A DNA stretch of 37,698 nt from Nitrospirota bacterium (GCA_003235715.1 QJVM01000054.1:1-37698); one strand, 5' to 3'; counted from the first letter of the stretch, positions 1-10,890 are shown. Notes: generated from the letters alone by a model not told the origin. Numbers and translations are program-made.

Positions 1-313
1 GAACGAAACCGGATACCCCTCCCGGAAGACGTGCAATGTATTGTATGTAGAAGGCCTTAGCAATAAAACCACAACATATTGTATATGTCAAGATTTTTTT
101 CCACCCGTCAACAATCCGGACGAACAGCCTTGATTTTTTTGACATTTTGCCTGTGCATAAGCGGTGAACAGGATGTGTACAGTCTTGATTTGAAAAATCG
201 TTCCCGGTGGGGACACACCTGGTCCGATTGACGGGGCGGAGACAGATCCTACATAGTCTTGCGCCATACAAGGGTATGGCGTGACTTCCGTCCCTTCCCC
301 GTTTCTTATCCCT

Positions 314-398
314 GCGAGAGTGGCGGAACTGGCAGACGCACCAGACTTAGGATCTGGCGGCTTCGGCTGTGGGGGTTCGAGTCCCCCCTCTCGCACCA
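314..398 (+). tRNA. tRNA-Leu (anticodon TAG)
   Basis: GCGAGAGTGGCGGAACTGGCAGACGCACCAGACTTAGGATCTGG...GGGGGTTCGAGTCCCCCCTCTCGCACCA; cloverleaf arms, TTAG loop, encoded CCA. Confidence 0.96.
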
Positions 399-576
399 CC
401 GACCTGGCCAAACTTCTTGGATCTATGGGACAAATAAAGTTCCCGCACGATGCGCCGATAAACAATACGTGATGCGAGGCAGGGGTGAGCCCCGCACTCC
501 AAAAAAGGATGCGGAAGGCCCTGTCTGCCCTCCGTCAAAACCGGACTGGTTGCCGATGTTCAGGGGGTACCTAAGA

Positions 577-1026
577 ATGAAACCTGCCTTATTTGCTCTT
601 GTCGCGATCTGCATGCTTTCTTCGTGCGCCACCATCATGAACAGGGACATGGTTGAAGTTCCCGTATACACCACCCCCGACCACGCGACGCTCACCGTTA
701 ATGGCGCAAGGTACACCTCACCGGCGAAAGTCCTTGTCCCGCGCGGTCATGGAAATTTTCTGCTTTACATTGAGAAGGAGGGATACAAGCCCATCAATGT
801 TGTTTTCCAGCAGTCCCGGGATGGCTGGCTGTGGGGAGACCTTATCATGGGTGGTCCCGTTGGACTGGCCGTGGATTTCATCACGGGTGACGCATATGAC
901 GTGGAACCCGCTCACGTGAACGTAACCCTCGTCGAAAAAACGTCCCCTCTCGAACCCGCGGATATGACGCGTCTTGTGTTTCTTAACCCTTCGGAACGTC
1001 CCGGCGGTCGTTCCGTTCTGCCGTAA
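577..1026 (+). CDS. PEGA-domain-like lipoprotein
   Basis: Start at ATG 577 within the longer ORF 259..1026 (the upstream part overlaps the tRNA); N-term MKPALFALVAICMLSSCATIMN lipobox; 'VPVYTTPDHATLTVNGARYTSPAKVLVPRG' is PEGA-like. Confidence 0.8.
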   Translation: MKPALFALVAICMLSSCATIMNRDMVEVPVYTTPDHATLTVNGARYTSPAKVLVPRGHGNFLLYIEKEGYKPINVVFQQSRDGWLWGDLIMGGPVGLAVDFITGDAYDVEPAHVNVTLVEKTSPLEPADMTRLVFLNPSERPGGRSVLP

Positions 1027-1053
1027 AATGGGCTGACTTCAAACTCAAAAGGG

Positions 1054-1080
1054 AAACGGAGCCTCAGGCTCCGTTTTTTT
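1054..1080 (+). terminator. Rho-independent terminator
   Basis: AACGGAGCCTCAGGCTCCGTTTTTTT hairpin plus T-run just after the stop at 1026. Confidence 0.9.
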
Positions 1081-1286
1081 ATGCAGAGGGATGGCGCCAA
1101 GCCAGGATGCCGCTGGAGGGGCCGTTGACCGACCGGAGTTCTGAGTCGGTTCCGTGCGATAAGGTGAGCATGGAGCAGCAGAAGAAGAAAAGGGCTCAAA
1201 CGAGCGGTCAGGGATGTCGCCTCCCCGCGGCATGTTTGTTCCGAAAAGAAAGAGGCTGCGATTGATTCGCAGCCTCGGGTTGTTCA

Positions 1287-1362
<76 letters not shown>

Positions 1363-1486
1363 ACGAAAGAGTGATAAGGATAGCACCGGAAATTGGCGCA
1401 AGTCAATGTAACTCCGGACTCCGTGTTTCGCTTATTTTCCGGTCGTTTGCCGGGCACTTCCGCGTTCCGGTATACTCCCCCGAAGA

Positions 1487-2494
1487 ATGAAACCCTTCAG
1501 TACGACCGGTATCGGCAGCCTTCCCCATAAAGACCCTGCAAGGGCTTGTGAGCTCGTTCTTGAGTCCGTGGACATCCCGTTTTGGCCACAGCTTCCGGCC
1601 CTCGGGTTTCGGGAACTCATGATACCGCAGTACATTGAATCCTTCCCCTTTGCCCGAATCGAAGGCGAATCCGTATGGGCGACTGAAGCCGAGGAGGAAG
1701 AACTTTACCGCTACTATGCCGCTCTTGAATCCGATGAGGGCTTTCCCATCACTCGGGCACATGCCGCGGGATTTTATGCTTTCGAGGAGTTATTGGGTTC
1801 CCGTCCAAGATTTCCGGCGCTTAAGGGGCATATCACGGGGCCCCTCACCTTCACGCTGGGTTTGACGGATCGGGAAAAGAAGCCCGTGTTCTTTGATGAA
1901 GAGAGGCGTGAACTGGCGCTTTCTCTGTTAAAGGGCAAGGCCCTGTGGCAGATTCGACAGCTCCGGAAATATGCAGACCAAGTCCTCCTCTTCGTGGATG
2001 AGCCGATCCTCTCCGCTCTCGGGACCTCCGCCTACCTCGGGGTTCCTGACGAGGAGGCGGCCCGACTCCTCCGGGAGACCATGGAGACGATCCGGTCAGC
2101 CGGGGCGCTCTCGGCCATCCATTGCTGCAGCAAGGCCCATTGGCCCCTGGTTGTGGCCTCGGGCGTGGACATCCTCAACTTCGATGCCTATGACTACGCT
2201 GATTCGCTGACGCTCTATCCTGAGGAGGTCAGGCAATTTGTCCAGCAGGGGGGAATCGTGGCCTGGGGTGTGGTTCCCACCACGGAAGCCATAAAGACTA
2301 CAGACCTTGGGGAGGTTACGGATCGACTGCGTCGGGCCCTGGCCATCCTTGAAGGCCTGGGCGTCGAACCGGGGCGGATCCGGCGGCAAAGCCTCCTGAC
2401 CCCTTCCTGTGGTGCCGGTTCGCTCTCTGAACCGGAGGCTGAAAAGGTCTTTGGCCTGCTGAAGGAGTTGGGCTCCAGGGCGCAAGGCCTTTAG
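1487..2494 (+). CDS. UROD/MetE-like superfamily protein (cobalamin-independent methionine synthase C-terminal-like)
   Basis: N-term TGIGSLPHKDP; HCCSKAHW and LTPSCGAGSLS resemble the MetE-type zinc-site region. Confidence 0.75.
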   Translation: MKPFSTTGIGSLPHKDPARACELVLESVDIPFWPQLPALGFRELMIPQYIESFPFARIEGESVWATEAEEEELYRYYAALESDEGFPITRAHAAGFYAFEELLGSRPRFPALKGHITGPLTFTLGLTDREKKPVFFDEERRELALSLLKGKALWQIRQLRKYADQVLLFVDEPILSALGTSAYLGVPDEEAARLLRETMETIRSAGALSAIHCCSKAHWPLVVASGVDILNFDAYDYADSLTLYPEEVRQFVQQGGIVAWGVVPTTEAIKTTDLGEVTDRLRRALAILEGLGVEPGRIRRQSLLTPSCGAGSLSEPEAEKVFGLLKELGSRAQGL

Positions 2495-2519
2495 GTCCGA
2501 GGAGCCTCCTGGAACTTAT

Positions 2520-3152
2520 ATGGCCGGGAATACTCGAGGAACCTTCATCGTTCTGGAGGGCATCGAAGGAGCCGGAAAAACAACCCAGATTCCGCTGCTT
2601 CGCGATTTCCTCGTTTCGCGTGGGCGTCGCGTGGTCACGACCCTGGAACCCGGCGGGACTGATGTCGGGCGGCATATCCGGGAAGTGATCCTCGACCCTC
2701 GTCACAAGGCCATGACATCCACGGCGGAACTCCTGCTGTACCACGCTGCCCGGGCCCAGCATGTGGAGGAAGTCGTCCGGCCTCAACTGGAAAACGGCGC
2801 CTGGATTCTCTGCGACCGGTTTTCCGATTCCACCCTGGCCTACCAGGGCTATGGCCGGGGCCTCGACCGAAAACTTCTGCATCAGCTCGACGAGATTTCT
2901 ACAGGTGGCCTTGTCCCCGACTTGGCCATTATCCTGGACCTGGAAGTGGAAGCCGGTCTCAGACGAAACGTCCAGGCTGGAAAACATGACCGCATGGAGC
3001 TCGAGTCGGTGGAGTTCCACCGAAGGGTACGCGAGGGGTTTCACAAGCTGGCGGATGAAAAACCCTATGCCGTGCTCGTCTCGGGGGCAGGCGAAGCCCT
3101 CGAAGTTCACACCCGCATTCGGGCAGTCGTTCAGGAGCGCCTGTGTCCCTAA
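2520..3152 (+). CDS. tmk: Thymidylate kinase
   Basis: FIVLEGIEGAGKTTQ P-loop, LEPGGT, DRFSDSTLAYQGYGRG. Confidence 0.95.
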   Translation: MAGNTRGTFIVLEGIEGAGKTTQIPLLRDFLVSRGRRVVTTLEPGGTDVGRHIREVILDPRHKAMTSTAELLLYHAARAQHVEEVVRPQLENGAWILCDRFSDSTLAYQGYGRGLDRKLLHQLDEISTGGLVPDLAIILDLEVEAGLRRNVQAGKHDRMELESVEFHRRVREGFHKLADEKPYAVLVSGAGEALEVHTRIRAVVQERLCP

Positions 3153-4096
3153 GGCAAATCCTCGGCCAGGAAAAGGCGGTGCGTATCCTCAAAGGCATCC
3201 TTGAACGGAAGGCCGTGGCGCATTGTTATCTCTTTGCCGGCGAAGAGGGAGTCGGAAAAGACCTGGCCGCCCGGGAATTCGCCAAAGCCCTTCTCTGCGG
3301 AAGAGTGGCAGGAGACGCCTGCGACGTCTGCTCAGCATGCCGCCGTATTGATTCGGGGCAGCACCCCGATGTCCACGTCATGGGCGGAGAGGAACGTCAG
3401 ATCAAGATTGACCAGGTGAGGGATCTTGGGGAGGCTCTCAGCAAAAAATCCTTTGAAGGGGGGCTGAAGGTGGCCATCGTTCGGGAGGCCGAAACGATGA
3501 ATCAGGCCGCGGCCAACGCCTTCCTCAAGACCCTGGAGGAACCTCCTGCCCAGAGCATCATCATCCTGGTTTCGGCCCGGCCGGACCTTTTGCCGGACAC
3601 CATCCGGTCCCGTGCGCAGATGGTTCGCTTCTATCCTCTCAGCCGGACGGACCTTATGGCAGCCTTGGCCGCGGATTCCGCTCTCGACCAACAGGAACTT
3701 CGTGCCAGCCTGGCTCAGGGAAGACTCGCCAGAGCCTTGGAACCAACGTTGTGCCAGTCCCGAGACACCTTTCTGGAAGGCCTCCGGCAGGCCCTGCGTG
3801 ATACCGCCGATGCGGACCAGCTTTGGAAAGACCGGGATGACATAGACGAGTGGTTCGATATGGCCATCCTTTGGTTAAGGGACTGTATTGCCTTGAAGGC
3901 CTCGGGTTCAGCGTCGCAGATTGTGAACGTAGACCAGGCCTCCCTGATTGAACAGATGTCAGGGCAGGCCTCTCTGAGGGACCTGTCCCGGGTACTCTCG
4001 CACCTGTTTCAGACCCGGGACCTCCTTCGCTTCAATCTGAACAAGCACCTCACCTTCCAGCACACGCTCATGCATCTGAAATCCGTTTTGAGCTAA
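3143..4096 (+). CDS. holB: DNA polymerase III delta' subunit
   Basis: GTG start; ILGQEKAVRILKGIL, GEEGVGKD, zinc Cys cluster, ANAFLKTLEEPP motif; follows tmk as in many genomes. Confidence 0.9.
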   Translation: MSLRQILGQEKAVRILKGILERKAVAHCYLFAGEEGVGKDLAAREFAKALLCGRVAGDACDVCSACRRIDSGQHPDVHVMGGEERQIKIDQVRDLGEALSKKSFEGGLKVAIVREAETMNQAAANAFLKTLEEPPAQSIIILVSARPDLLPDTIRSRAQMVRFYPLSRTDLMAALAADSALDQQELRASLAQGRLARALEPTLCQSRDTFLEGLRQALRDTADADQLWKDRDDIDEWFDMAILWLRDCIALKASGSASQIVNVDQASLIEQMSGQASLRDLSRVLSHLFQTRDLLRFNLNKHLTFQHTLMHLKSVLS

Positions 4097-4205
4097 AATA
4101 TCGCTTGTCATTCTTTCAATAATAACAGCCGCTTACGCGTTACTCCGCCGAGCAGATTGCGCCTGGGCGCGTTCTGAATCGGATCGTGACCCGGCGGCAG
4201 GAAAC

Positions 4206-5273
4206 ATGATTTACTGCACACGCTTAAGAACCACGGGCAAGAAAGCCCTGTATCGCGCCGAAGATCCGGAACTCCGGCCGGGCGAAACAGTAATCGCCGA
4301 GGTCGACACCGGTCTGGACACCGCCGTGATCCTGTACCGTAAGGAGGACCAGGAAGAAGGCAGCGATTCCATTCCCTCTATCCGCCGGCGAGCCACGCCG
4401 GAAGATCTCCGGCAGATGGACGAAAACAGGAGAACAGAGGCCGAGGGCCGGTTCTTCTGCATAGACCGCATCCGAACCCGGGACCTTCCCATGAAGCTGG
4501 TTTCCACGTCCCTGACCTTTGACCGGAAGAAATTCTCCTTCTATTTCACTGCCGAAAAGAGAGTGGATTTTCGGGACCTCGTTAAGGATCTGGCATCCAA
4601 GTTCAGAACCCGTATTGAACTCAGGCAGATAGGCATCCGCGATGAAGCCAAGCTCGTCGGAGGCATTGGATGCTGTGGTCGCGAGGTCTGCTGCAAACTT
4701 TTCCTGACCCAGTTCGCGCCCATCTCTATCAAGATGGCCAAAGGTCAGGACATTGCCCTCAACCCCACCAAAATATCCGGACTCTGCGGTCGTCTCATGT
4801 GTTGTCTGAACTACGAATACGTGGAACCGGCAAAGAAGGGGCGACGGAAGGACGCCGGGCCCCCGATGGAATCGGTCACCACGCTGAATGAGGAAACAGA
4901 TCTACCTCCGGACATCGAAACCCGGACGGTGGAGGTCCAGACTGAGGAACGGCTGCCGGAGATGGAGACGCCCGTTTCGGGTCCCGCTGAAGAGTCCGCC
5001 GAACAGGCCCAACCGGTACCCAAAAAGCCGGCGGGCGAACCATCCGAACCCCCTGGTCGCCGAAGCAAACGCCGGCGCGGACGCCGAGGCAAGGGACAGA
5101 AAGCCCGAACCACAGACCAGCAGGCGTCGGGGCCATCGGGAGCAGGTGCGCCCCCGACAGGAACGGAAGCCCCTCCCGCTCCGGCCGGGCAACAGGGGCC
5201 GGCGCCGCAGTCGGGTCAGCGTCGGCGCCCTAAGCGTCGACGAAAAAAGAAGCCTACACAGGAGCAGAAGTAG
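4206..5273 (+). CDS. PSP1 domain protein (RicT/YaaT-like) with a basic, Pro-rich C-terminal tail
   Basis: RTRDLPMKLVSTSLTFDRKKFSFYFTAEKRVDFRDLVKDLA...GIGCCGREVCCKLFL...KISGLCGRLMCCLNYE is the conserved PSP1/YaaT signature. Confidence 0.9.
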   Translation: MIYCTRLRTTGKKALYRAEDPELRPGETVIAEVDTGLDTAVILYRKEDQEEGSDSIPSIRRRATPEDLRQMDENRRTEAEGRFFCIDRIRTRDLPMKLVSTSLTFDRKKFSFYFTAEKRVDFRDLVKDLASKFRTRIELRQIGIRDEAKLVGGIGCCGREVCCKLFLTQFAPISIKMAKGQDIALNPTKISGLCGRLMCCLNYEYVEPAKKGRRKDAGPPMESVTTLNEETDLPPDIETRTVEVQTEERLPEMETPVSGPAEESAEQAQPVPKKPAGEPSEPPGRRSKRRRGRRGKGQKARTTDQQASGPSGAGAPPTGTEAPPAPAGQQGPAPQSGQRRRPKRRRKKKPTQEQK

Positions 5274-7246
5274 TGACTGAAAAATACTACGTCACCACGC
5301 CCATATACTACGTGAACGATATTCCCCATATCGGACACGCTTACACGACCATTGCCGCGGACATCCTCGCGCGCTTTCACCGGCTGCTCGGCCATGACGT
5401 CTTTTTCCTGACAGGAACGGATGAGCACGGCCAGAAGGTCGAAGAAGCTGCCAGAAAGAAGAACCGGACGCCGAACGAGCATGCGGACCTGCTGGTGGAT
5501 AATTTTCGTCGGCTCTGGAGCAAACTCGATATCACCCACAGCGCCTTCATCCGGACGACCGATGAGGAACACGTCAGAACGGTTCAGGGTCTCCTTCAGA
5601 TGCTGTGGGATCGGGGAGAAATCGAGAAGCGGGGATGGACGGGCTGGTACTGCACCCCGGACGAGCGATTCTGGAACGAACGGGACCTTTCTCAGGGCAA
5701 ATGCCCGGACTGTGGTCGCCCTGTGGAACAGGTGGAGGAGGAGAACTACTTCTTCCTCATGTCCAAGTACCAGAAGCGGCTCATCGAACATATCGAGACG
5801 AACCCGGAATTTATCCTCCCGGAATCGCGCCGCAACGAAGTGCTCGGCTTCCTCAGGACCCAGGAACTTGGCGATCTCTGCATCTCACGCCCCAAGAGCC
5901 GTCTTTCGTGGGGAGTCACGATTCCGTTCGACGAGAATTTCGTGACCTATGTCTGGTTCGATGCCCTGCTCAATTACTTCTCGGCCACGCGATATCTCTC
6001 ACCCAACCGGGACCGGACCCTCTCAGGGAACACGGCACCCTATTACGCCCCGGACGGCCCGTTCTGGTGGCCTGCGGACAACCACCTCATCGGCAAAGAC
6101 ATCCTGACCACCCATGCCGTGTACTGGTCAACCATGCTCATGGCCATGGGACTTCCGCTTCCCCGGAACATCTTTGCCCACGGATGGTGGACGGTGGAAG
6201 GTCAGAAGATGTCCAAGAGCCTCGGGAATGTCGTGGATCCCAACGAGATGGTGGACCGCTTCGGCATCGACGCCTTTCGGTTCTTCCTGTTCCGGGAGGT
6301 GCCCTTTGGTCTGGACGGCGATTTCTCGATTCACGCGCTCATCGGTCGGGTGAACAACGACCTGGCCAATGACTTCGGAAACCTGGCGAGCCGGGTGCTG
6401 AACATGCTCAGCCGTTACCGGGACGGGCAGGTTCCGTCCTCAGGGGCTGAGGGTCCCCGTGAAGAGGAGATCCGGCGGGTGGCCACCGGTCTGGCCGATC
6501 GCATGGAAGAGGACCTCAAGGTCCTGAGATTCCAGAAAGCCATAGAGGACGCGTGGGAACTGGTGGCCTTGTGTAACAAGTATATCGAGGATACGGCTCC
6601 GTGGAAGCTGGCAAAGGACGAAGCCGACCGGGACCAACTCGATACCGTGCTATATACTTCGGCCGAAGCCCTCCGTTTTCTGTGTATGCATCTCAACGCC
6701 TTCCTGCCCGTAAGCACCGAGCGGCTTTGGACCCAGATTGGCCAGCCCGGCCGCTTGGGGGAGATAGATCTCCGAAAAGAGGCTATTTGGGGGCGCCTCC
6801 GTCCCGGAACCATGACCGAGAAGGGGGAGGTCCTCTTCCCGCGAATCGACGCTTCAGTTGAAAGGAAACCCATGGAGAAACAGGATTCCCCAACGAAGAC
6901 ACCGGAAGACAGCACCGGAGCCAACCTTATCGAGATAAGCGACTTTGTCCGGGTCGAGCTGAAGACCGGGAAAGTCCTCTTTGCAGAACGGGTTCCAAAG
7001 TCCAAGAAGCTTCTTCGGATAGAGGTGGATACCGGGGAAAAGCGCCAGGTTGTGGCCGGTATCGCCGAACACTACGAACCCGAAGCCCTCGTGGGCAAAA
7101 CCATCGTCGTCGTGGCGAACCTGAAACCGGCTAAACTCATGGGGATCGAGTCCCAGGGAATGATCCTGGCCGCCTCTGATCCCGAAGGGAATCTGGCCGT
7201 CCTCACAACGGAAAGACCCATGGGTCCCGGCGCCCGAATCCGGTGA
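5273..7246 (+). CDS. metG: Methionyl-tRNA synthetase with C-terminal tRNA-binding domain
   Basis: YVTTPIYYVNDIPHIGHAYTT (HIGH), KMSKSLGNVVDP (KMSKS), C-terminal EMAP-like domain; GTG start overlapping the previous stop. Confidence 0.97.
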   Translation: MTEKYYVTTPIYYVNDIPHIGHAYTTIAADILARFHRLLGHDVFFLTGTDEHGQKVEEAARKKNRTPNEHADLLVDNFRRLWSKLDITHSAFIRTTDEEHVRTVQGLLQMLWDRGEIEKRGWTGWYCTPDERFWNERDLSQGKCPDCGRPVEQVEEENYFFLMSKYQKRLIEHIETNPEFILPESRRNEVLGFLRTQELGDLCISRPKSRLSWGVTIPFDENFVTYVWFDALLNYFSATRYLSPNRDRTLSGNTAPYYAPDGPFWWPADNHLIGKDILTTHAVYWSTMLMAMGLPLPRNIFAHGWWTVEGQKMSKSLGNVVDPNEMVDRFGIDAFRFFLFREVPFGLDGDFSIHALIGRVNNDLANDFGNLASRVLNMLSRYRDGQVPSSGAEGPREEEIRRVATGLADRMEEDLKVLRFQKAIEDAWELVALCNKYIEDTAPWKLAKDEADRDQLDTVLYTSAEALRFLCMHLNAFLPVSTERLWTQIGQPGRLGEIDLRKEAIWGRLRPGTMTEKGEVLFPRIDASVERKPMEKQDSPTKTPEDSTGANLIEISDFVRVELKTGKVLFAERVPKSKKLLRIEVDTGEKRQVVAGIAEHYEPEALVGKTIVVVANLKPAKLMGIESQGMILAASDPEGNLAVLTTERPMGPGARIR

Positions 7247-7322
7247 TTCCTTAAGTTACAGTTATACGTCCCTCCCGTCGAAGATTAAAGGGGGAAATCC
7301 CCCATGAAAGTCGCTTCGACGA

Positions 7323-9608
7323 ATGCCGGATCAGCACGCCATAGCAGCCGCGTCAGCCCCTGACGCCGACCGTCTTTCACGGTTCGTCACCGAGCTGGGC
7401 ATTGCCCGGCGCAACATCAATTCATATCCCGACACCCACCCGCTCATCGGAACGTCCATCGAGAAGACGCTGGACATGTTGGGCCGGGTCCTCGACATCC
7501 AGTCAGAGGTTTCCCTGGGCATCGTCAAGGACAGCCTCATGCTGGGAGACGACTACCTGGACCGCAAGAATCCTGTGTTTCGCGATTTTGCCCACTCGCT
7601 GTTTCAAAGAGGCATTGCCGTCCTGACCCTCCGCCGAGGACTCCCTTCGGAGGAACTTCTCCGTTTCTGCCACCTGCTGGGGGAGCGGCCGGAGGAAATC
7701 CGGGAGAGCGGGGGGATCGAAAGCCGGGTCGCGGCCCTGGACTTGCCTCACATCGGGATACAGGCGATGGACTACGCCTCCCTGAGTACGGTTGAAGAAG
7801 GTCTTGAGGGAGCGAATGCACCCCTGGGCGTGAACAGCCTATGGGAACGTTTCATCCACGGACTTCTGGGAGACAGGCTGGACCGCGAGGGGGACAGGAT
7901 ATCCAATATCAAGTTTCTCGAACCGGAGATGGTGGCCGACCTGCTGAACCGAACCTTCACCTCGGAGCTCCTGCCTTCCGAGAACGTCGAAGGCCGCATC
8001 CATATCGATGTGGATCGGATGAAACAGGCATTTGAGAATCTCCGGAATGATGAGACCGGCATCACGGGCAAAGAACACTATACCGAAGTTCTGGCCGCCT
8101 ATATGAACGGCGTGGAGCAGGGAAGCAGCAGCCCGGATACGGAACAGGCCGCGGTGGACCTTCTGGCCCGCCTGATCGCACGACTTCGGCCGGACCTCCG
8201 AAAACAGTTCCTCCCCGGATTGACATCATCGCTGGAGCACGGGGGAAAAACGGCCGAGCGTCTCTTATCAAGGTTGTCTCCCGGACTCATCGCGCAGATT
8301 CTGGAAGACCTGAACGCCGAACCCGCCGGCACGCCTCCCCAGGTGCTTTCCGTCCTGGCCCGGCTGGCGGGCGAGCGGCGTCACGGTTCCTCCTCCACCG
8401 CGAACACAGCCCTGGATGAACGGACCGATGGAAGTGACCTGTTGCTGACTCTCTTTCGTGAAGAAAGGCGTGAAGAATACGTCCCGGGAGAATATCAGCA
8501 CACTCTGAATCGCATCATGGACATCCCGCCTGTCGGAGCGGCGCAACCCGCAGAAGACACCACCCTGGCGCTCCGGACCCTGCTGACCTCCCAGTCTGCA
8601 GAGGCTCAGACCGCCCTGATCACTTTGGAATTGATCAAGAACAGGGACCTGTTCGAAGACCGGGCCGAACTCCAGGCCCAGCTGCATGAACTGGTGGACT
8701 ACCTGCTTGAAACCGGTGATTTCCAGCACCTGCTGAAGATTTACCATCAGCTCGTATCAACAGATGAGTACGATCAGTCAGAGAAGAAGGGCAACACCAA
8801 TTTTTTCTCGCGAAAGGATTTCGTCGCCTCCGTGCTCGAAGGGCTCGCCTATTGGGGCAAGGAGAAGTACCCTGAAATCAGCCGGCTTATCCACGCCGTG
8901 GGGGAGCCGTTTGTTCAGCCCATGCTGACCCGCCTCGCCGTCGAGTCCAATATGTCGGTTCGGCGTTTCCTGATCGATGCCGTCTCGGAGGCCGGCTCTT
9001 TAGCCGCTCCGTCGGTCCTGCCCCTCTTGAAGGACTCGCGATGGTTCTTTGTCCGGAATCTGGTGATCATCCTTCGAAACATCGGAGGCCCTTCCGTCCT
9101 GCCGCATGTGAAGGCCGTGTGTCGCCACCAAAACCCGAAGGTTCGGGCCGAAGGTCTGAAGACCCTCCTCCATTTTGGGGACAAGGACGCCGAAGGCATT
9201 CTCTTGCAGGACTTTGAAAGCAAGGATCCTGCAGTCCGCCTGAACGCCATCCAGTTGGCTTCCTTTGCCCGGGGGTTGGAGGTGGCGGAGAGGCTTGTAG
9301 AAATCGTCCGGAAGGGCCCCATGGGCGCACAGGCCCTTGCCGTGAAGAAAGCCGCTGTTCGCTCGCTACAGGATATGGCACAGCCCGAAGTCCTTCCTCA
9401 ATTGCGAAGGATTCTGGGATCCTGGAGCCTCTTCCACTCGGACAAACTCAAGGAACTCAAATCCGAGATTCTCCGAAGCCTGTCCCGGTATCCGTCCGAT
9501 GCTGCCACGCCGGTTTTGGAGGACTTTATGAAATCGGCAAACGGTGAACTGTTACGGGTGGCCCAGGCCACGCTCGGACAGCTAAAGCGAAGGACTGTGC
9601 ATGGCTGA
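7323..9608 (+). CDS. HEAT-repeat protein
   Basis: C-terminal repeated helices (VLPLLKDSRWFFVRNLVIILRNIGGPSVLPHVKAVCRHQNPKVRAEGLKTLLHFGD...). Confidence 0.75.
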   Translation: MPDQHAIAAASAPDADRLSRFVTELGIARRNINSYPDTHPLIGTSIEKTLDMLGRVLDIQSEVSLGIVKDSLMLGDDYLDRKNPVFRDFAHSLFQRGIAVLTLRRGLPSEELLRFCHLLGERPEEIRESGGIESRVAALDLPHIGIQAMDYASLSTVEEGLEGANAPLGVNSLWERFIHGLLGDRLDREGDRISNIKFLEPEMVADLLNRTFTSELLPSENVEGRIHIDVDRMKQAFENLRNDETGITGKEHYTEVLAAYMNGVEQGSSSPDTEQAAVDLLARLIARLRPDLRKQFLPGLTSSLEHGGKTAERLLSRLSPGLIAQILEDLNAEPAGTPPQVLSVLARLAGERRHGSSSTANTALDERTDGSDLLLTLFREERREEYVPGEYQHTLNRIMDIPPVGAAQPAEDTTLALRTLLTSQSAEAQTALITLELIKNRDLFEDRAELQAQLHELVDYLLETGDFQHLLKIYHQLVSTDEYDQSEKKGNTNFFSRKDFVASVLEGLAYWGKEKYPEISRLIHAVGEPFVQPMLTRLAVESNMSVRRFLIDAVSEAGSLAAPSVLPLLKDSRWFFVRNLVIILRNIGGPSVLPHVKAVCRHQNPKVRAEGLKTLLHFGDKDAEGILLQDFESKDPAVRLNAIQLASFARGLEVAERLVEIVRKGPMGAQALAVKKAAVRSLQDMAQPEVLPQLRRILGSWSLFHSDKLKELKSEILRSLSRYPSDAATPVLEDFMKSANGELLRVAQATLGQLKRRTVHG

Positions 9609-10788
9609 AGTGAATAGAACCAGGGAATTGATCCGGGATTTTGCCCGGCAGATGGTGAGCGCAACATCCAATACCGCTCTCTACTCGGCGCAGCACGGAC
9701 AGGCTCAACGGTATACCGCCGAGGCCTGCCGGACCCTCACCGAAGCGTTGACCCTCGAGGAGGAGATCAGTCTTAAGGTCGTGGAAGACGAGGTGGTGCT
9801 GGAGGACCTCCCTTTGGGCGGCAGCCTCTATACCCATCGTTTCGGCCACTTGCTGCAAACACGGGAGATCGGATCCCTCCGCATGACCCGCGGGGTCACC
9901 GAAGAGGAACTCCGTCACCTCGTTTTCACTCTCTCCCTTCAGAAGGACCATCGGGACAGACCGCGCTCCAGCGACCATATCCATGTTGGGCGCATCGAAA
10001 TCAGGGTCAAGGATGAAGACCACCGGGACAACGGGGACGCATATCTGGCTCTGGCCGACCTGGCCACTTTCGAGCGAGAGAGACTCCTTGAGATCTACGA
10101 ACGGGTTCGGCGCCACCAGAAACTGAGCGTTGCCGGCGTCTATGACGTTGTTTCCAACTTCGTGAAGAACTTCTCCGAGCAGATGCAGACCGGTGTGGCG
10201 CTCGCCCCCCTTCGCGCCCTGGACGAGTACACGTTTACACACTCCACCAATGTCTGCCTCCTCACCCTGTCCCAGGCCATGGCGCTCGGAATCGAGGGGC
10301 GCCCTCTGCACGACATTGGCGTAGCCGCCATGCTTCATGATATCGGCAAGCTGTTCATCCCCGAGGAAGTCCTGACCAAAGCCGGGAAGCTGGACGAGGA
10401 AGAATGGCGCCTCATGCGCCTCCATCCGGTTAAAGGGGCGCGACACCTCCTGGATACGCCGGGGGTCCCCCGCCTTGCGGTGGTGGTCGCTTACGAGCAT
10501 CACATGCGGTACGATTTCAGCGGGTATCCCCAGGCGCCCGAGGGCTGGGTGCAGAACCTGTGCAGCCAGATGGTGGCCCTCTCCGACTTCTTCGATGCGC
10601 TGAGAACGAAGCGTTCCTATCGGGAGGCGGTGGAGGCCGATCGCATCATCGGGATGATGGAGGAACAGGTGGGCCGGGACATCAATCCGCAGCTGGCAGC
10701 CGTATTCTTCGAGCAAATCCGAAGGCTTCCGGGGGAGGGAGTTCCCGGAGAGGAGCCTGTTGACCCCGGGTTACCTCTCGCCCTATAA
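9601..10788 (+). CDS. HD-GYP domain phosphohydrolase (putative c-di-GMP phosphodiesterase)
   Basis: AAMLHDIGKLFIPEEVLTKAGKLDEEEWRLMRLHPVKGARHLL...YEHHMRYDFSGYP; overlaps the preceding CDS by 8 nt. Confidence 0.88.
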   Translation: MAEVNRTRELIRDFARQMVSATSNTALYSAQHGQAQRYTAEACRTLTEALTLEEEISLKVVEDEVVLEDLPLGGSLYTHRFGHLLQTREIGSLRMTRGVTEEELRHLVFTLSLQKDHRDRPRSSDHIHVGRIEIRVKDEDHRDNGDAYLALADLATFERERLLEIYERVRRHQKLSVAGVYDVVSNFVKNFSEQMQTGVALAPLRALDEYTFTHSTNVCLLTLSQAMALGIEGRPLHDIGVAAMLHDIGKLFIPEEVLTKAGKLDEEEWRLMRLHPVKGARHLLDTPGVPRLAVVVAYEHHMRYDFSGYPQAPEGWVQNLCSQMVALSDFFDALRTKRSYREAVEADRIIGMMEEQVGRDINPQLAAVFFEQIRRLPGEGVPGEEPVDPGLPLAL

Positions 10789-10804
10789 TTCTCTCTCTTT
10801 CAAT

Positions 10805-10880
10805 GCCGAGATAGCTCAGCTGGTAGAGCAGCTGATTCGTAATCAGCAGGTCGTCGGTTCGAATCCGATTCTCGGCTCCA
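10805..10880 (+). tRNA. tRNA-Thr (anticodon CGT)
   Basis: GCCGAGATAGCTCAGCTGGTAGAGCAGCTGATTCGTAATCAGCAGGTCGTCGGTTCGAATCCGATTCTCGGCTCCA. Confidence 0.96.
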
Positions 10881-10890
10881 TAAGAATCAA

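Noticed and set aside
259-576. N-terminal extension of the PEGA-like ORF
   Set aside because: Runs through tRNA-Leu; the signal peptide begins at the ATG at 577.
2316-3110. 264-aa minus-strand ORF
   Set aside because: Antisense to the UROD/MetE-like gene and tmk; shadow ORF.
9526-10716. 396-aa minus-strand ORF
   Set aside because: Antisense to the HD-GYP gene, no recognised domain; shadow ORF.
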